DNA of 64,000 nt, from contig QULU01000015.1 in NCBI GenBank assembly GCA_003481775.1, forward strand, positions 1-64,000, in the 5' to 3' direction. The position numbers were made by a program, and so were the translations under genes. This DNA is from Clostridiaceae bacterium OM02-2AC (lineage in GTDB: Bacteria; Bacillota_I; Bacilli_A; Erysipelotrichales; Erysipelotrichaceae). A model generated the notes under the pieces. That model ran no database searches and was not told where the DNA came from. It worked only from the letters and a program-made list of their open reading frames with translations. Positions 28,228 to 36,688 of this stretch are shown here, piece by piece; within the stretch, counting starts at the first letter, position 1, and every line of letters starts with the position of its first letter.

Positions 28228-29523
28228 TTACTCCTGCATTTCGTCCTGCTGTTCAATCAGCAGCTGCTGCTTTTCATACATTTTCATAAATGGGAAATAT
28301 AACAGCATATCTATGACAATCAGAACAGCCACAAGAATGACAGCCTTGAAATCCCCGGTAGAGAAATAGGCGCCGAAGATGCTTGGCATATTGAAAGAAA
28401 GCATCGCATAGGTCTTTCCAATCAATCCTGTATTCAGACAGAGGAATGCCAGAACCGCATTAACAACAGATACCAGTGAACATGGTATGAAGAAGATAGG
28501 ATTCAACATAATCGGAAGACCAAATGTAATTGGCTCAGATATTCCAAAGAATGCCGGTATGATTCCTACCTTACCAACGACTTTTAAGAGCTTCGATTTG
28601 GAGAAACACAGGATAATTGCAAGCGAGAGACAAGAGCCAACTCCTCCTATGCATATGAAATACACCCAGAAGGCTTCGGTCAATATTGCTGTAGGCGCTA
28701 TTCCTGCCGCAAGCTGTGCAGCATTTTCTGATATATTCATCATCATAATCGGCCCCATCAGTCCCCAGAAGGTTGCATTATGGATACCAAAGAACCATGC
28801 GGCATTGATAATGAAGGTCATGAGGAGAATGAACCACAGGCTGTCTGTCGCTTTGATTTGCGGTGCTATCACAGAGCTTAACCACATGGCAAAGGTGGTA
28901 TCCATGTTATGGAAGATGATAAACATTACCAGGTACAATGACATGATCAGGATTGCGATAGATAAGGATGCAAAGGTTTCGGATAGAGATGCAGGAACAC
29001 TGTCCGGCAGCTTGATGCGCCCAAAGTTTTTTGATTTAAGAAATCTGTAAATTTCAACCGTCACAATAGAAACAAAGATACCGACCAGAAGTCCTTTTCC
29101 ATCCAGAAAATTCAAATCGGTAAGAGATAGCCCATACTGCAATTTTTCTATTCTCACTGCCAGCATGAACACTCCGAATACAGTGATGAAGTTTGGAATC
29201 AATTCTTCAATTTTATAATTCTTACACAGATAATGTGTAATTCCAAGTGCGACATACAGTGTGATAAAACCAAGACTTAAAACTGAAATCCATGAAAACA
29301 CATAGCTGTAATCTGCCACAAAGCCAGCCCATGCGAGCAGAAAACCGTTCGTTGTCTGTTTTGTGACAGGTGCTGCGGAAATAACAGCAGACAAGCCGCC
29401 GAACACCATGATTGGCAGGATTGTCATAAACGTATTACGCAGTGCCAGCAAATGTATTTGTGTGCTTAGCTTTCCAGAAAATTCAAGTACTTTCGCCTCT
29501 ATTCTGTCCTTCATACTTTCCAT
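28228..29523 (-). CDS. PTS EIIC, lactose/cellobiose family
   Basis: A 431-residue polytopic permease with the family motifs NAAWFFGIHNATFWGLMGPI and GISEPITFGLPIMLNPIFFIP. The second carries the conserved Glu-Pro of the sugar site. It imports beta-glucosides with IIA and IIB. ATG 29523 lies 3 bases after the IIB stop; ATG 29514 (four codons in) is an alternative. Its own end carries the ribosome site of the deaminase fusion. Confidence 0.93.
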   Translation of the reverse strand: MESMKDRIEAKVLEFSGKLSTQIHLLALRNTFMTILPIMVFGGLSAVISAAPVTKQTTNGFLLAWAGFVADYSYVFSWISVLSLGFITLYVALGITHYLCKNYKIEELIPNFITVFGVFMLAVRIEKLQYGLSLTDLNFLDGKGLLVGIFVSIVTVEIYRFLKSKNFGRIKLPDSVPASLSETFASLSIAILIMSLYLVMFIIFHNMDTTFAMWLSSVIAPQIKATDSLWFILLMTFIINAAWFFGIHNATFWGLMGPIMMMNISENAAQLAAGIAPTAILTEAFWVYFICIGGVGSCLSLAIILCFSKSKLLKVVGKVGIIPAFFGISEPITFGLPIMLNPIFFIPCSLVSVVNAVLAFLCLNTGLIGKTYAMLSFNMPSIFGAYFSTGDFKAVILVAVLIVIDMLLYFPFMKMYEKQQLLIEQQDEMQE

Positions 29524-29526
29524 TTT

Positions 29527-29829
29527 TTATTTTCTCTCTTTCATAATTTTTTTTACATCATCAATTACACCCTTTGCATTCATCAATCCGTAATGTGACG
29601 GATTCATGCTTACAACCGGAACCGATGCATCCACAAACGTTTTGATGCGCGGGATTTCATGACGTATTTGCGGTCCAACCAGAATCAGATCACACCCCTC
29701 CAGGTAGTTCATGAAATCGCCATCACCGTATGCTTCCACATAACAGTAACCATCGGATTTCTCATTCATTTTTTTTGCCATCATCGCTGTGGACATGCCA
29801 TTGTTACAAACCAGAATAATCTTTAACAT
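29527..29829 (-). CDS. PTS EIIB, lactose/cellobiose family
   Basis: A 100-residue IIB with the phospho-Cys at position 8 (IILVCNNGMSTAMMAKKM) and VGPQIRHE motif. AAAGGATG precedes ATG. Cytoplasmic phosphocarrier for the IIC at 28228. Confidence 0.95.
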   Translation of the reverse strand: MLKIILVCNNGMSTAMMAKKMNEKSDGYCYVEAYGDGDFMNYLEGCDLILVGPQIRHEIPRIKTFVDASVPVVSMNPSHYGLMNAKGVIDDVKKIMKERK

Positions 29830-29835
29830 GAAGTA

Positions 29836-30147
29836 TCATCCTTTCGTTTCACTCATACAGTGAAATAACTCTCTTGTCATCTGATAAATGATTTCACTCG
29901 CCATCATCTGATCCTCCGCATGAACCATTAACAGACTGATCTGATCAAATTCCCCATTTGCCGATTGCTTCAGAATCCTGCTGTGTGCCCGCTTAGCAGT
30001 ATAAAGATTTTCCTCGGCATCCTTGTACTGCTTTCTGCCAGCTTCTTTATCACCATCACGATAGCTTTGCAATGCCTCAAAGCACAGCGATCTTGCCTCC
30101 CCGCTATAGGAAATGATCTGCATCAGGGAAATTTCCAATTCTTCCAT
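29836..30147 (-). CDS. PTS EIIA, lactose/cellobiose family
   Basis: A 103-residue all-helical IIA that trimerises in the family. Active His76 lies in LLMVHAEDQMM. I start at ATG 30147 because AAAGGAGG lies 6 bases before it; an earlier in-frame ATG at 30165 overlaps that site. First gene of the six-gene beta-glucoside operon. A TATACT (-10-like) lies a few bases upstream, without a clear -35, as expected for an activator-dependent promoter. Confidence 0.95.
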   Translation of the reverse strand: MEELEISLMQIISYSGEARSLCFEALQSYRDGDKEAGRKQYKDAEENLYTAKRAHSRILKQSANGEFDQISLLMVHAEDQMMASEIIYQMTRELFHCMSETKG

Positions 30148-30301
30148 TGCTATGCCTCCTTTCATGTTCAGTATAGCACTGCCGGAATTTCTTTGTTTTC
30201 TTTTACTTCAGCTGCAAGCGGAAATAAGATAAAACTATGTATAATTATGCAGAGAAGGCTGCGGCTGCCTTCTGCCTAATGATCAATACGCAGAAAGAAA
30301 C

Positions 30302-30333
30302 AAAAAAGCAGCCCGCCCCTGTTTATCGGCTGC
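30302..30333 (-). terminator. Terminator of the HAD phosphatase gene
   Basis: GCAGCC (30308-30313) pairs with GGCTGC (30328-30333), and six T follow on the minus strand. Separates the HAD gene from the beta-glucoside operon. Confidence 0.75.
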
Positions 30334-30393
30334 CGCTGTTTCTTCCCTGTCCGTATTCTTTTTTTTGTTGCGTTTCTCTTTACATCTTTATAT

Positions 30394-31041
30394 TTATACG
30401 ATTTCTATCAAATCGTCAAGCCTTTTCAGTATATAATTGCACATTGCTTCGACTTCCTTTGTAGGCAGTACTTTATCCGGAATCATAACCACCGTGGTAC
30501 CTGCGGCATACGCTGCCCGAACACCGTTTAAGCTGTCCTCCACTACAAGGCAATCCTGCGGAGAAACTCCCAGCTGCTGTGCAGTCTTTATATACACATC
30601 AGGAGCCGGTTTCCCATGTGTAATCATTTCATCACTGATGATAGCTTCAAAATAATGCTTAATACCTGCATGATTCAAATTAAACTCCACATCCTCCGCT
30701 GAGGCACTGGTCGCCATTGCAATCGTATACCCTTTTGCCTTTACGGTATCCAAAAGTCCCTTTACATCTCCCATGAGGGGGACACCACATTGCAGCTTCT
30801 CTTCTTTTTTGAACTGCGTATGAAGCCTGCAGGCTTCCTCCTGCGGCCATCCTTTCGGCATATAGGAATCAAATACAACCTGCTGATCCTTTCTCGTTCT
30901 TCCAATCAGCGATAAAATGAATTCATCACTTGTCGGTAGCTGCAGGGTTTCCCCTACCCTTTTCCACGCCTTCATAGAAATCGTTTCCGTGTCAAAGAGT
31001 GTACCATCCATATCAAAAATAATCGCTTTCCATTTTTTCAT
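30394..31041 (-). CDS. HAD phosphatase / beta-phosphoglucomutase-like
   Basis: A 215-residue HAD subfamily I protein. DMDGTLFDTE (nucleophile Asp), ATSASAED (motif II), K in GKPAPD (motif III) and VEDSLNGVRAA (motif IV) are intact. Family members are sugar-phosphate phosphatases or beta-phosphoglucomutases. GGGAGGAAAA precedes ATG. It follows the divIC-like gene at 31096 and is probably transcribed separately because a terminator lies between. Confidence 0.9.
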   Translation of the reverse strand: MKKWKAIIFDMDGTLFDTETISMKAWKRVGETLQLPTSDEFILSLIGRTRKDQQVVFDSYMPKGWPQEEACRLHTQFKKEEKLQCGVPLMGDVKGLLDTVKAKGYTIAMATSASAEDVEFNLNHAGIKHYFEAIISDEMITHGKPAPDVYIKTAQQLGVSPQDCLVVEDSLNGVRAAYAAGTTVVMIPDKVLPTKEVEAMCNYILKRLDDLIEIV

Positions 31042-31066
31042 AGCTTTTCCTCCCGATCAAACATAT

Positions 31067-31093
31067 CAAAAAGCCCTATAGCTGTCTATAGGG
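31067..31093 (-). terminator. Terminator of the upstream divIC-like gene
   Basis: CCCTATAG and CTATAGGG form an 8-bp stem with a 4-base loop (31074-31093), followed by CTTTTT on the minus strand. Confidence 0.75.
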
Positions 31094-31095
31094 AC

Positions 31096-31410
31096 TTAAT
31101 CATCATCGTCATTATTTTTTGCCGGCAGCTTAAACACCTGTTCTCCAGGCTTGCTGACCATGTACTTACCTCTGGCAAATCGCTTCACATATTCAGGATT
31201 CTCCAGATTCTGCTTTTCCTTGGAAAGATCATCCTTTTGATTTTCAAGGGAATTGATCATCTCTTCAGAAGAAGAAATTTCATCCTTCAGCTTCATCGTC
31301 ATCATCAAATCGGAGCTTGCGGCATAAATCAGGAAGCATGCAATGAAAATGGCAGCAAGACTTAAAAACGTTTTAAGCTTATTTCTTTTTTTCTTTTTAT
31401 CCTTAGCCAT
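31096..31410 (-). CDS. Second DivIC/FtsB-like septum protein
   Basis: A 104-residue bitopic membrane protein: basic cytoplasmic N-terminus (MAKDKKKKRNK), one membrane helix (FLSLAAIFIACFLIYAAS), a coiled coil, then the FtsB/DivIC motif NPEYVKRFARGKYMVSKPGEQVFKLP and an acidic tail. DivIC partners FtsL and DivIB at the septum. It is a clear paralogue of the gene at 31986. ATG 31410 follows GAGGAGG at the right distance. It has its own strong promoter (31439-31467). Confidence 0.88.
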   Translation of the reverse strand: MAKDKKKKRNKLKTFLSLAAIFIACFLIYAASSDLMMTMKLKDEISSSEEMINSLENQKDDLSKEKQNLENPEYVKRFARGKYMVSKPGEQVFKLPAKNNDDDD

Positions 31411-31438
31411 GCACATCCTCCTCATTCGCTGTAATCAT

Positions 31439-31467
31439 ATTATAAGCAGAGAACAGTATTTTGACAA
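31439..31467 (-). promoter_or_regulatory. Sigma-A promoter of the second divIC-like gene
   Basis: TTGTCA (31462-31467), a 17-base spacer and TATAAT (31439-31444) on the minus strand. This is close to consensus and about 29 bases from the start codon. Confidence 0.8.
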
Positions 31468-31949
31468 GGCTTTTTTCATGCTTTATAATTTTGTATCCGA
31501 TAGATTTTCACAATGCATCATAAAGGCTGCTTTTGGAGATATACTATCTTAGACAGCGTGCCTATAGTCCCTATTGGCATCATACATGATAGACGCGGAT
31601 AGGAGCTTTAAAGAAGTATTTGCATATGCATACTTACAACGACAGGACTACAGCACATGATAACATCAGGATATTATCAGTATCAGGCATTCACTGTAAG
31701 CAGCTTCTGCTCACCAGCTTTCACGGTACCTGTTAAACACGTTCGACTTTGCTTTCTGAAACAGCTCTTTTTTACGAATACACACATAAAAATTTGATTT
31801 TACAAATCTCCTGCAGCAATGCTTCATAGATGATTAAGCTGCATTACTCGCTCCCCCTGCCTTCATACAGTATGAGGTTGTTTGAAATTTCAGATAACTG
31901 AATCACAATTCCATATACCAGCTTGTTTCAACATAACAGCTAAACATAA
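31468..31949. other. Gene-free interval between the two divIC-like genes
   Basis: About 480 bases without a supported gene on either strand. I see no homology to either flanking divIC copy, no repeats and no RNA-gene signature. Confidence 0.5.
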
Positions 31950-31985
31950 TAAAACTCTGCAGACCCTTGATCAGAGTACGCAGAG
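31950..31985 (-). terminator. Terminator of the yab-divIC operon
   Basis: CTCTGC (31955-31960) pairs with GCAGAG (31980-31985), followed by TTTTATT on the minus strand, immediately after the divIC stop. Confidence 0.7.
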
Positions 31986-32327
31986 CTATTTATCATCAGA
32001 ATCCTCACTGCTGCCACCGGGAAGCTTAAATACCTGTTCCCCTTTTTTACTAACCAGAAATTTATCCCTTGCATAGCGTTTTACATACTCCGGATCCTTT
32101 AGCTTTTCCTTCTGTGCGGACAGCTCTTTTTTCTGTGTTGACAGCTTATTGATTTCACTGTTGTTTGCCGAGATTTCCTGCTTCAGATTCAGCATGACAA
32201 TAACATCCTTGCTTGCTGCATAAATCAGAAAACATGAAACCCCTATTGCGAGAAGACTAATCAGGATTTTCATCGGATGCTTTTTTCTTTTTCTTTTTTT
32301 TACGGTTGCTTTTTTTTCGTTTTGCAT
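31986..32327 (-). CDS. divIC: DivIC septum formation initiator
   Basis: A 113-residue bitopic protein with a very basic N-terminus, one membrane helix (ILISLLAIGVSCFLIYAAS), a coiled coil and the DPEYVKRYARDKFLVSKKGEQVFKLP motif. Its position after yabP and yabQ matches Bacillus divIC. GAGGAGGAAA precedes ATG. The first 71 bases overlap the end of yabQ in another frame. It shares the membrane and C-terminal motifs with the copy at 31096, so the two arose by duplication. Confidence 0.9.
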   Translation of the reverse strand: MQNEKKATVKKRKRKKHPMKILISLLAIGVSCFLIYAASKDVIVMLNLKQEISANNSEINKLSTQKKELSAQKEKLKDPEYVKRYARDKFLVSKKGEQVFKLPGGSSEDSDDK

Positions 32328-32721
32328 TCGCTTTCCTCCTCTTCCTGATTTTGCCTGGTAATCTAATTATAGCAATAATTTTCGATTTGGCAACGAGAAG
32401 TTTCACTTTAAACGGATGCAGCAATCGGCGTATCGCTGCAAAGAGCTGCAGAAATACGCTGAGATACCATGTAAAATAAATAAAAGCACCAAGAATAAAA
32501 AAACAGATGAGATAGATATTCGTAATACCGCCATTGATCTTGTACAGTCCAAAAAACATAAGGGATGTAAACAGAATGTGATACAGGATCTCTACGATTC
32601 CTTTAAAGATCGGAAAACGGAGATATTTCACAAAGCTGATTAAAAAACTGAAGCCGAAAGCATATACCCATCCCGTCAAAAAATGATAGAGTATTGCCTG
32701 AATCTGTGTAGGCAGCAGCAT
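32257..32721 (-). CDS. yabQ: YabQ spore cortex protein
   Basis: A 154-residue membrane protein with about four hydrophobic helices in the first 115 residues, then a Lys/Arg-rich cytoplasmic tail (residues ~120-154, with a run of seven Lys). In Bacillus, YabQ is a sigma-E product of the forespore outer membrane needed for cortex formation. The gene order yabP-yabQ-divIC supports the name more than the sequence, which diverges quickly in this family. Start overlaps the yabP stop (TAATG). The basic tail overlaps divIC by 71 bases and includes A-rich runs. Confidence 0.8.
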   Translation of the reverse strand: MLLPTQIQAILYHFLTGWVYAFGFSFLISFVKYLRFPIFKGIVEILYHILFTSLMFFGLYKINGGITNIYLICFFILGAFIYFTWYLSVFLQLFAAIRRLLHPFKVKLLVAKSKIIAIIRLPGKIRKRRKANAKRKKSNRKKKKKKKASDENPD

Positions 32722-33023
32722 TATTTAAAGATTTTTGAAATCACTGATTCCTTTCCGTTTCCCTTTTTATTGGATACATAGGATAAAGCTTCAATGACAC
32801 CGCGTATTACAACATCCCCGCGCTCTGTATCCAGCTTGCCCAAGGTTAGATCCTTTCCCTGAATCACCATCCATCCCTGTGCTGTTTCCAGCAGAAACTC
32901 ACTGGAATCAAAGCTGTCAATCTGTTTCACTCCGGTCAGCTCCATCACCTTGCGGTCCTTAATAATTACGTTATGATATGGGTTCGTTTCAAAACGAAGC
33001 GGATTGCTAATGTTATCTTCCAT
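32721..33023 (-). CDS. yabP: YabP sporulation protein
   Basis: A 100-residue YabP/YqfC-type protein: NVIIKDRKVMELTGVKQIDSFDSSEFLLETAQGWMVIQGKDLTLGKLD is the conserved body (split here only by position). It acts in spore coat or cortex assembly in the mother cell. AAGGAGGAG precedes ATG. A CATACATA element upstream resembles a sigma-E -10, but no matching -35 is present, so I do not claim a promoter. Confidence 0.9.
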   Translation of the reverse strand: MEDNISNPLRFETNPYHNVIIKDRKVMELTGVKQIDSFDSSEFLLETAQGWMVIQGKDLTLGKLDTERGDVVIRGVIEALSYVSNKKGNGKESVISKIFK

Positions 33024-33114
33024 ACAAGACTCCTCCTTATTTCTAGTTCATTACAATCTATGTATGGAGCAGAGAAAATAGAACAGCTGTATAAAAACAA
33101 AAAATATCCCGGCT

Positions 33115-33408
33115 TCACTCTTCTGCCAGAATATCTTTTACTTCTTCCTTTTTGATCAGCTTTTCTTCCACAACCTCGAACATCAGGGAAGCATCATTTT
33201 TATTTGCCTGCTTCTGTATCATCGTTACAGTAACAGTCAGCTCACGGTATCCGAATATAACCTTGATGGTATCTCCCACTTTAACATCTGTAGAAGGCTT
33301 TGCGATTTTTCCGTTTACATACACACGCTCCTGATCCGCCAGCTCCTTTGATACCGTACGGCGTTTCAGAATTCGTGCTGTTTTCAGATATTTATCAAGA
33401 CGCATCAT
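33115..33408 (-). CDS. rqcP: RqcP (YabO) S4-domain RNA-binding protein
   Basis: This 97-residue S4 protein (RLDKYLKTARILKRRTVSKELADQ) corresponds to Hsp15-like YabO, now called RqcP, which works with RqcH in poly-Ala tailing of stalled nascent chains. The C-terminal extension (about residue 70 on) is longer than in many homologues. AGAGGTG precedes the ATG pair at 33408/33405; a GTG two codons earlier lies inside that ribosome site and is unlikely. It lies between spoVT and yabP as in related genomes. Confidence 0.88.
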   Translation of the reverse strand: MMRLDKYLKTARILKRRTVSKELADQERVYVNGKIAKPSTDVKVGDTIKVIFGYRELTVTVTMIQKQANKNDASLMFEVVEEKLIKKEEVKDILAEE

Positions 33409-33434
33409 ACTCACCTCTACGATAAGTTTACCAT

Positions 33435-33929
33435 TTATTGCTGCTGTTGGCGAGATAAAAGTTGTACAAATGCCTCTACTGCATAAAGCTCAGACTTCTC
33501 CAGTTCCTTCTTATCAAATACGATGATGAAGGAACCATACCAGTCACCGTAAGCAGTAACCGGATAGATCAGCCCCTTATAACGCTGTGCGCTGTCCTCA
33601 TAGATACGTTCATTTTCAAAATCCTTTAACCGATGTGTCTGTGCTATCATAAGAAAATGGTCATGTATCTTATGCTCTGTTTTCACCATACATTCATCCT
33701 TCACAAAAAAGACAGTATTCTGATATATGGCACGCAGGGTATCACACATGATCATGATTTCTTCCATATGCTTGGACATGACATCGAATTTCTGAATTAC
33801 AATTCTATCATTATCAATAAAGAATTCTATGGAATCTCCTTCTTTCATGCGATACTGCTTTCTGATTTCTTTTGGTATGACCAGTCTTCCAAGGTCGTCA
33901 AGACGTCTTACAATTCCTGTTGCTTTCAT
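33435..33929 (-). CDS. spoVT: SpoVT, stage V sporulation regulator
   Basis: A 164-residue AbrB-type DNA-binding protein. Swapped-hairpin N-terminus (GIVRRLDDLGRLVIPKEIRK, residues ~5-24), then a C-terminal GAF-like domain (about 60-164). SpoVT adjusts the forespore sigma-G regulon. AAAGGAG precedes ATG, and a consensus-like sigma-G promoter is at 33954-33983. The first gene of the spoVT-rqcP-yabP-yabQ-divIC block. Confidence 0.94.
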   Translation of the reverse strand: MKATGIVRRLDDLGRLVIPKEIRKQYRMKEGDSIEFFIDNDRIVIQKFDVMSKHMEEIMIMCDTLRAIYQNTVFFVKDECMVKTEHKIHDHFLMIAQTHRLKDFENERIYEDSAQRYKGLIYPVTAYGDWYGSFIIVFDKKELEKSELYAVEAFVQLLSRQQQQ

Positions 33930-33953
33930 TTATAGACACTCCTTTTCTTCAAG

Positions 33954-33983
33954 TAGTATGGACATTTGATAAACGCTTTATAC
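33954..33983 (-). promoter_or_regulatory. Sigma-G promoter of spoVT
   Basis: GTATA (33979-33983), an 18-base spacer and CATACTA (33954-33960) on the minus strand. This fits the sigma-G consensus GHATR-N18-CATWHTA in full, 25 bases before the start codon. In Bacillus, spoVT is sigma-G controlled. Confidence 0.75.
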
Positions 33984-34092
33984 CTCATGTCGAAAAGGAA
34001 AGGGATTTCATTTTATATCAAATAACCGATCATATTCATACACAAAGTGCATATAAATTATCGGAATTGAAGGTATTTTTTTACAAAACTAA

Positions 34093-34104
34093 TTGTTATA
34101 ACAA
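34093..34104. promoter_or_regulatory. Palindrome before the XRE regulator gene
   Basis: TTGTTATAACAA, a perfect 12-base palindrome in a very AT-rich divergent region, about 80 bases before the start. It may be an operator for the XRE protein. AT-rich sequence makes chance palindromes likely. Confidence 0.3.
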
Positions 34105-34183
34105 ATATAACTATATTAAATTAACCTTTTATACATAAAAACATTTAGAATGTAAGTGTCAATAGAAATAGGAGTGATCTGAC

Positions 34184-34426
34184 ATGACAATGGGACAAGT
34201 ATGTTGTGAGCGGATTCATGATCTGTGCGACGAGAGAAAAATTTCTCTGAACAAACTCAGTATCATGTGCGGAATGACGCAGTCAACGCTGAGCAACATC
34301 ACATCAGGCAGAAGCAAGAATCCAACCGTTTCCACGATTAAGAAAATCTGTGACGGTCTGGATATCACGCTTGTTGAATTCTTCGATACAGACGTATTCA
34401 AAAATCTGGATCAGGAAATTAAATAA
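34184..34426 (+). CDS. XRE-family helix-turn-helix regulator
   Basis: An 80-residue Cro/CI-type DNA-binding protein: ISLNKLSIMCGMTQSTLSNITSGRSKNPTVSTIKKICDGL is the HTH, with no effector domain. It is conserved as a small stand-alone regulator in many Firmicutes. AGGAGTGATCTGAC precedes ATG 34184; ATG 34190 is an alternative. It is monocistronic, divergent from spoVT, and no toxin partner is nearby. Target genes are unknown. Confidence 0.88.
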   Translation: MTMGQVCCERIHDLCDERKISLNKLSIMCGMTQSTLSNITSGRSKNPTVSTIKKICDGLDITLVEFFDTDVFKNLDQEIK

Positions 34427-34443
34427 GCTGTTTGTCAGCCTGA

Positions 34444-34490
34444 AAAAAACTGTTATGGGAACTATTCATGCAATCCCATAACAGTTTTTT
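34444..34490. terminator. Bidirectional terminator
   Basis: A perfect 17-bp stem (34444-34460 with 34474-34490) around CTGTTATGGGA, with A6 and T6 at its ends, so it works on both strands. Lies between the convergent XRE and metK genes. Confidence 0.92.
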
Positions 34491-34504
34491 CTATTTACCT
34501 GTTT

Positions 34505-35680
34505 TTATTTTACATATGCCTTCAGGCGTTCTGCCGGTTCTGTGCTTTCCCATTTCACCTGCAGATCATCACGGCCAAAGTGACCATAGGCTGCCAGATT
34601 TCTGTAAATCGGCTTGCGAAGCTCCAGTGTCTTGATAATCGCAGTAGGACGCAGGTCAAATTCCTTCCTTACAATTTCTGCAATTTCTTCATCCGGAAGA
34701 ACACCGGTTCCAAAGGTATCCGCAAGTACGCTGACCGGCTGTGCTACACCGATTGCATAGGCAAGCTGTATTTCACATTTACGGGCAAGACCTGCCGCAA
34801 CAATATTCTTAGCAACATAGCGTGCCGCATATGCCGCACTGCGATCCACCTTGGTAGGATCCTTTCCGGAGAAAGCTCCACCGCCATGACGTGCCATACC
34901 GCCGTATGTGTCTACGATAATCTTTCTGCCTGTTAAGCCGCTGTCTCCCTGCGGTCCACCGATTACAAAGCGTCCTGTCGGATTTATGTATACTTTTGTT
35001 TCCGCATCCATCATATCCGCATCTACTATTACATCAATGACATGCTTTTTTAAATCCTCGCGAATCGTATCCAGAGAAACCGTATCGGAATGCTGTGTGG
35101 AAATTACAATCGTATCGACACGCTTTGGTCGGTCATTCTCGTATTCAACGGTTACCTGTGTCTTACCATCCGGGCGAAGATACTCCAGTGTCCCGTTTTT
35201 TCTTACCTCGCTGAGGCGGCGTGCCAGACGGTGTGCAAGGGATATCGGCATCGGCATATATTCCGGTGTTTCATCACAGGCATAGCCAAACATCATTCCC
35301 TGATCACCTGCACCATTGTTTTCCTCACCGCCCTCCTTTGTTTCCAGAGAGTGGTCAACACCGAGTGCAATATCCTTGGACTGCTCGTCAATGGATGTTA
35401 AAACAGAACAGGTGGTTCCGTCAAATCCATATTTCGCTCTGTCATAACCGATTTCCAAAACAACATTACGGGCAATGCTTGGAATATCGACATAACAGCT
35501 GGTGGAAATTTCTCCCATGATCATAACCATACCTGTTGTACAGCAGGTTTCACAGGCAACACGTGCATCCGGATCCTGTGCCAGAATGGCGTCAAGAACA
35601 GCATCGCTGATCTGATCACAGATTTTATCAGGATGTCCTTCCGTTACAGATTCGGAAGTAAAAAACTGTTTATTTAACAT
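34505..35680 (-). CDS. metK: S-adenosylmethionine synthase
   Basis: A full-length MetK of 391 residues. [17 protein letters not shown] (ATP/Mg), [12 protein letters not shown] (methionine loop) and [19 protein letters not shown] are intact. It makes SAM from methionine and ATP as a homotetramer. GAAAGGAAA precedes ATG. The short leader (about 30 bases) leaves no room for a SAM riboswitch. Confidence 0.97.
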   Translation of the reverse strand: MLNKQFFTSESVTEGHPDKICDQISDAVLDAILAQDPDARVACETCCTTGMVMIMGEISTSCYVDIPSIARNVVLEIGYDRAKYGFDGTTCSVLTSIDEQSKDIALGVDHSLETKEGGEENNGAGDQGMMFGYACDETPEYMPMPISLAHRLARRLSEVRKNGTLEYLRPDGKTQVTVEYENDRPKRVDTIVISTQHSDTVSLDTIREDLKKHVIDVIVDADMMDAETKVYINPTGRFVIGGPQGDSGLTGRKIIVDTYGGMARHGGGAFSGKDPTKVDRSAAYAARYVAKNIVAAGLARKCEIQLAYAIGVAQPVSVLADTFGTGVLPDEEIAEIVRKEFDLRPTAIIKTLELRKPIYRNLAAYGHFGRDDLQVKWESTEPAERLKAYVK

Positions 35681-35718
35681 AATCGTTTCCTTTCTTTTTA
35701 CAAATTACTATCATTCTT

Positions 35719-35747
35719 ATTTTACATCTTTCCCTATAGGTAAACAA
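35719..35747 (-). promoter_or_regulatory. Sigma-A promoter of metK
   Basis: TTGTTT (35742-35747), a 17-base spacer and TAAAAT (35719-35724) on the minus strand, about 38 bases before the metK start. Confidence 0.65.
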
Positions 35748-35879
35748 GCACAACATAGGGAATGTTACATTTCGTGTATACAATGCAGACACCACAGCAC
35801 TGTTGGAAGGTGTATCACGAAAGCGCCTGCATGGGTATACCAGCAATTTTCCTTCTATATCTTCTTATCGCTGTTCACC

Positions 35880-36674
35880 TTACTTCAGCTTTAGAAATTC
35901 AGGGGCTTGCTTTGTTGCAGCTATACGCTGTGTTTTATGCAGTGTTGTCTCTGTCGATATCCGGTTATATTCCTGTTCCTGAATATCCTGAGATGTACGA
36001 TAGCGCTGTTTCATATCTGTTTTCAAAATTGTTGTTTCATCGGCTGTATAAGACAGCTTCAGCTCTTCAAAATGAATATCCTCCTGCTTGTTTTCCGTTT
36101 TATTTATATACGCACTGAATTTCTCTTTATCCGTCAGCTCTACTGTATATACCGTGTTTGCATCCTGCTCCTGCTTCTGGTAGCGAAAGCAGTCCTTCGC
36201 TTCCTCGATATATTTCTGAAAAAGCAGTGAGGATAGAAATTTTTCCTTATCCTTGGATGTGGCAGGTGTTTCCTGCATTTTCTCGTAGGTATTGTCATGG
36301 TTCACAATATATACATGCAGTATGTCATCCTTCAGCTGTAAAACCGTATCTATCCCGCTTGGATCACTGGTATCCGAGTGGATTCGCACCTGATACTGCT
36401 TCAGTTCTTTCTTCTGAAATGCAATATCTGTCTGTATGGTATCGGTATCATGATTGCGTTTTTCATCTATCATTTTTTCATCTTTGAAGTATTGCTGCGT
36501 ACTGCTTATATCTTGTGTATCTTCGATATGTAAGCCGTTTGTAGCTTTCAGCATATCAATTTTCGCAAGGATTTCCAAGCGTATGTTCTCTTCCTTTGCA
36601 TGCTCCTTCTGCACACTGCAGCCGCAAAGGACAGCGGCAGCACATAGAAAAATTCCTATCCCTCTACAGTTCAT
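35880..36674 (-). CDS. Putative lipoprotein
   Basis: A 264-residue secreted protein with a signal peptide and lipobox (AAAVLCGC; Cys19 would carry the lipid). The mature part is hydrophilic, rich in Lys, Glu, Asp and Thr, and has no domain I recognise. Repeated mixed-charge strands (KMIDEKRNHDTDTIQ, TENKQEDIHFEELKL) suggest a beta-rich fold like DUF6612 or LppX-type lipid carriers, which is only a guess. It starts 14 bases after the mfd stop, so it is probably cotranscribed. GAGGTAGGAT precedes ATG. Confidence 0.8.
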   Translation of the reverse strand: MNCRGIGIFLCAAAVLCGCSVQKEHAKEENIRLEILAKIDMLKATNGLHIEDTQDISSTQQYFKDEKMIDEKRNHDTDTIQTDIAFQKKELKQYQVRIHSDTSDPSGIDTVLQLKDDILHVYIVNHDNTYEKMQETPATSKDKEKFLSSLLFQKYIEEAKDCFRYQKQEQDANTVYTVELTDKEKFSAYINKTENKQEDIHFEELKLSYTADETTILKTDMKQRYRTSQDIQEQEYNRISTETTLHKTQRIAATKQAPEFLKLK

Positions 36675-36688
36675 ATCCTACCTCATTT

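Noticed and set aside
25064..30147. RNA antiterminator (RAT) control of the beta-glucoside operon
   Set aside because: The local regulator begins with HTH domains, not a CAT RNA-binding domain, and no RAT-terminator overlap is visible before the IIA gene.
33024..33114. Sigma-E promoter before yabP
   Set aside because: CATACATA resembles a sigma-E -10, but no -35 match is found at 14-15 bases spacing.
34184..34426. Antitoxin of a toxin-antitoxin pair
   Set aside because: The XRE gene is monocistronic, closed by a bidirectional terminator, with no toxin-like neighbour.
35681..35760. SAM riboswitch before metK
   Set aside because: A promoter lies 38 bases from the start codon, and no S-box helices or terminator are present.
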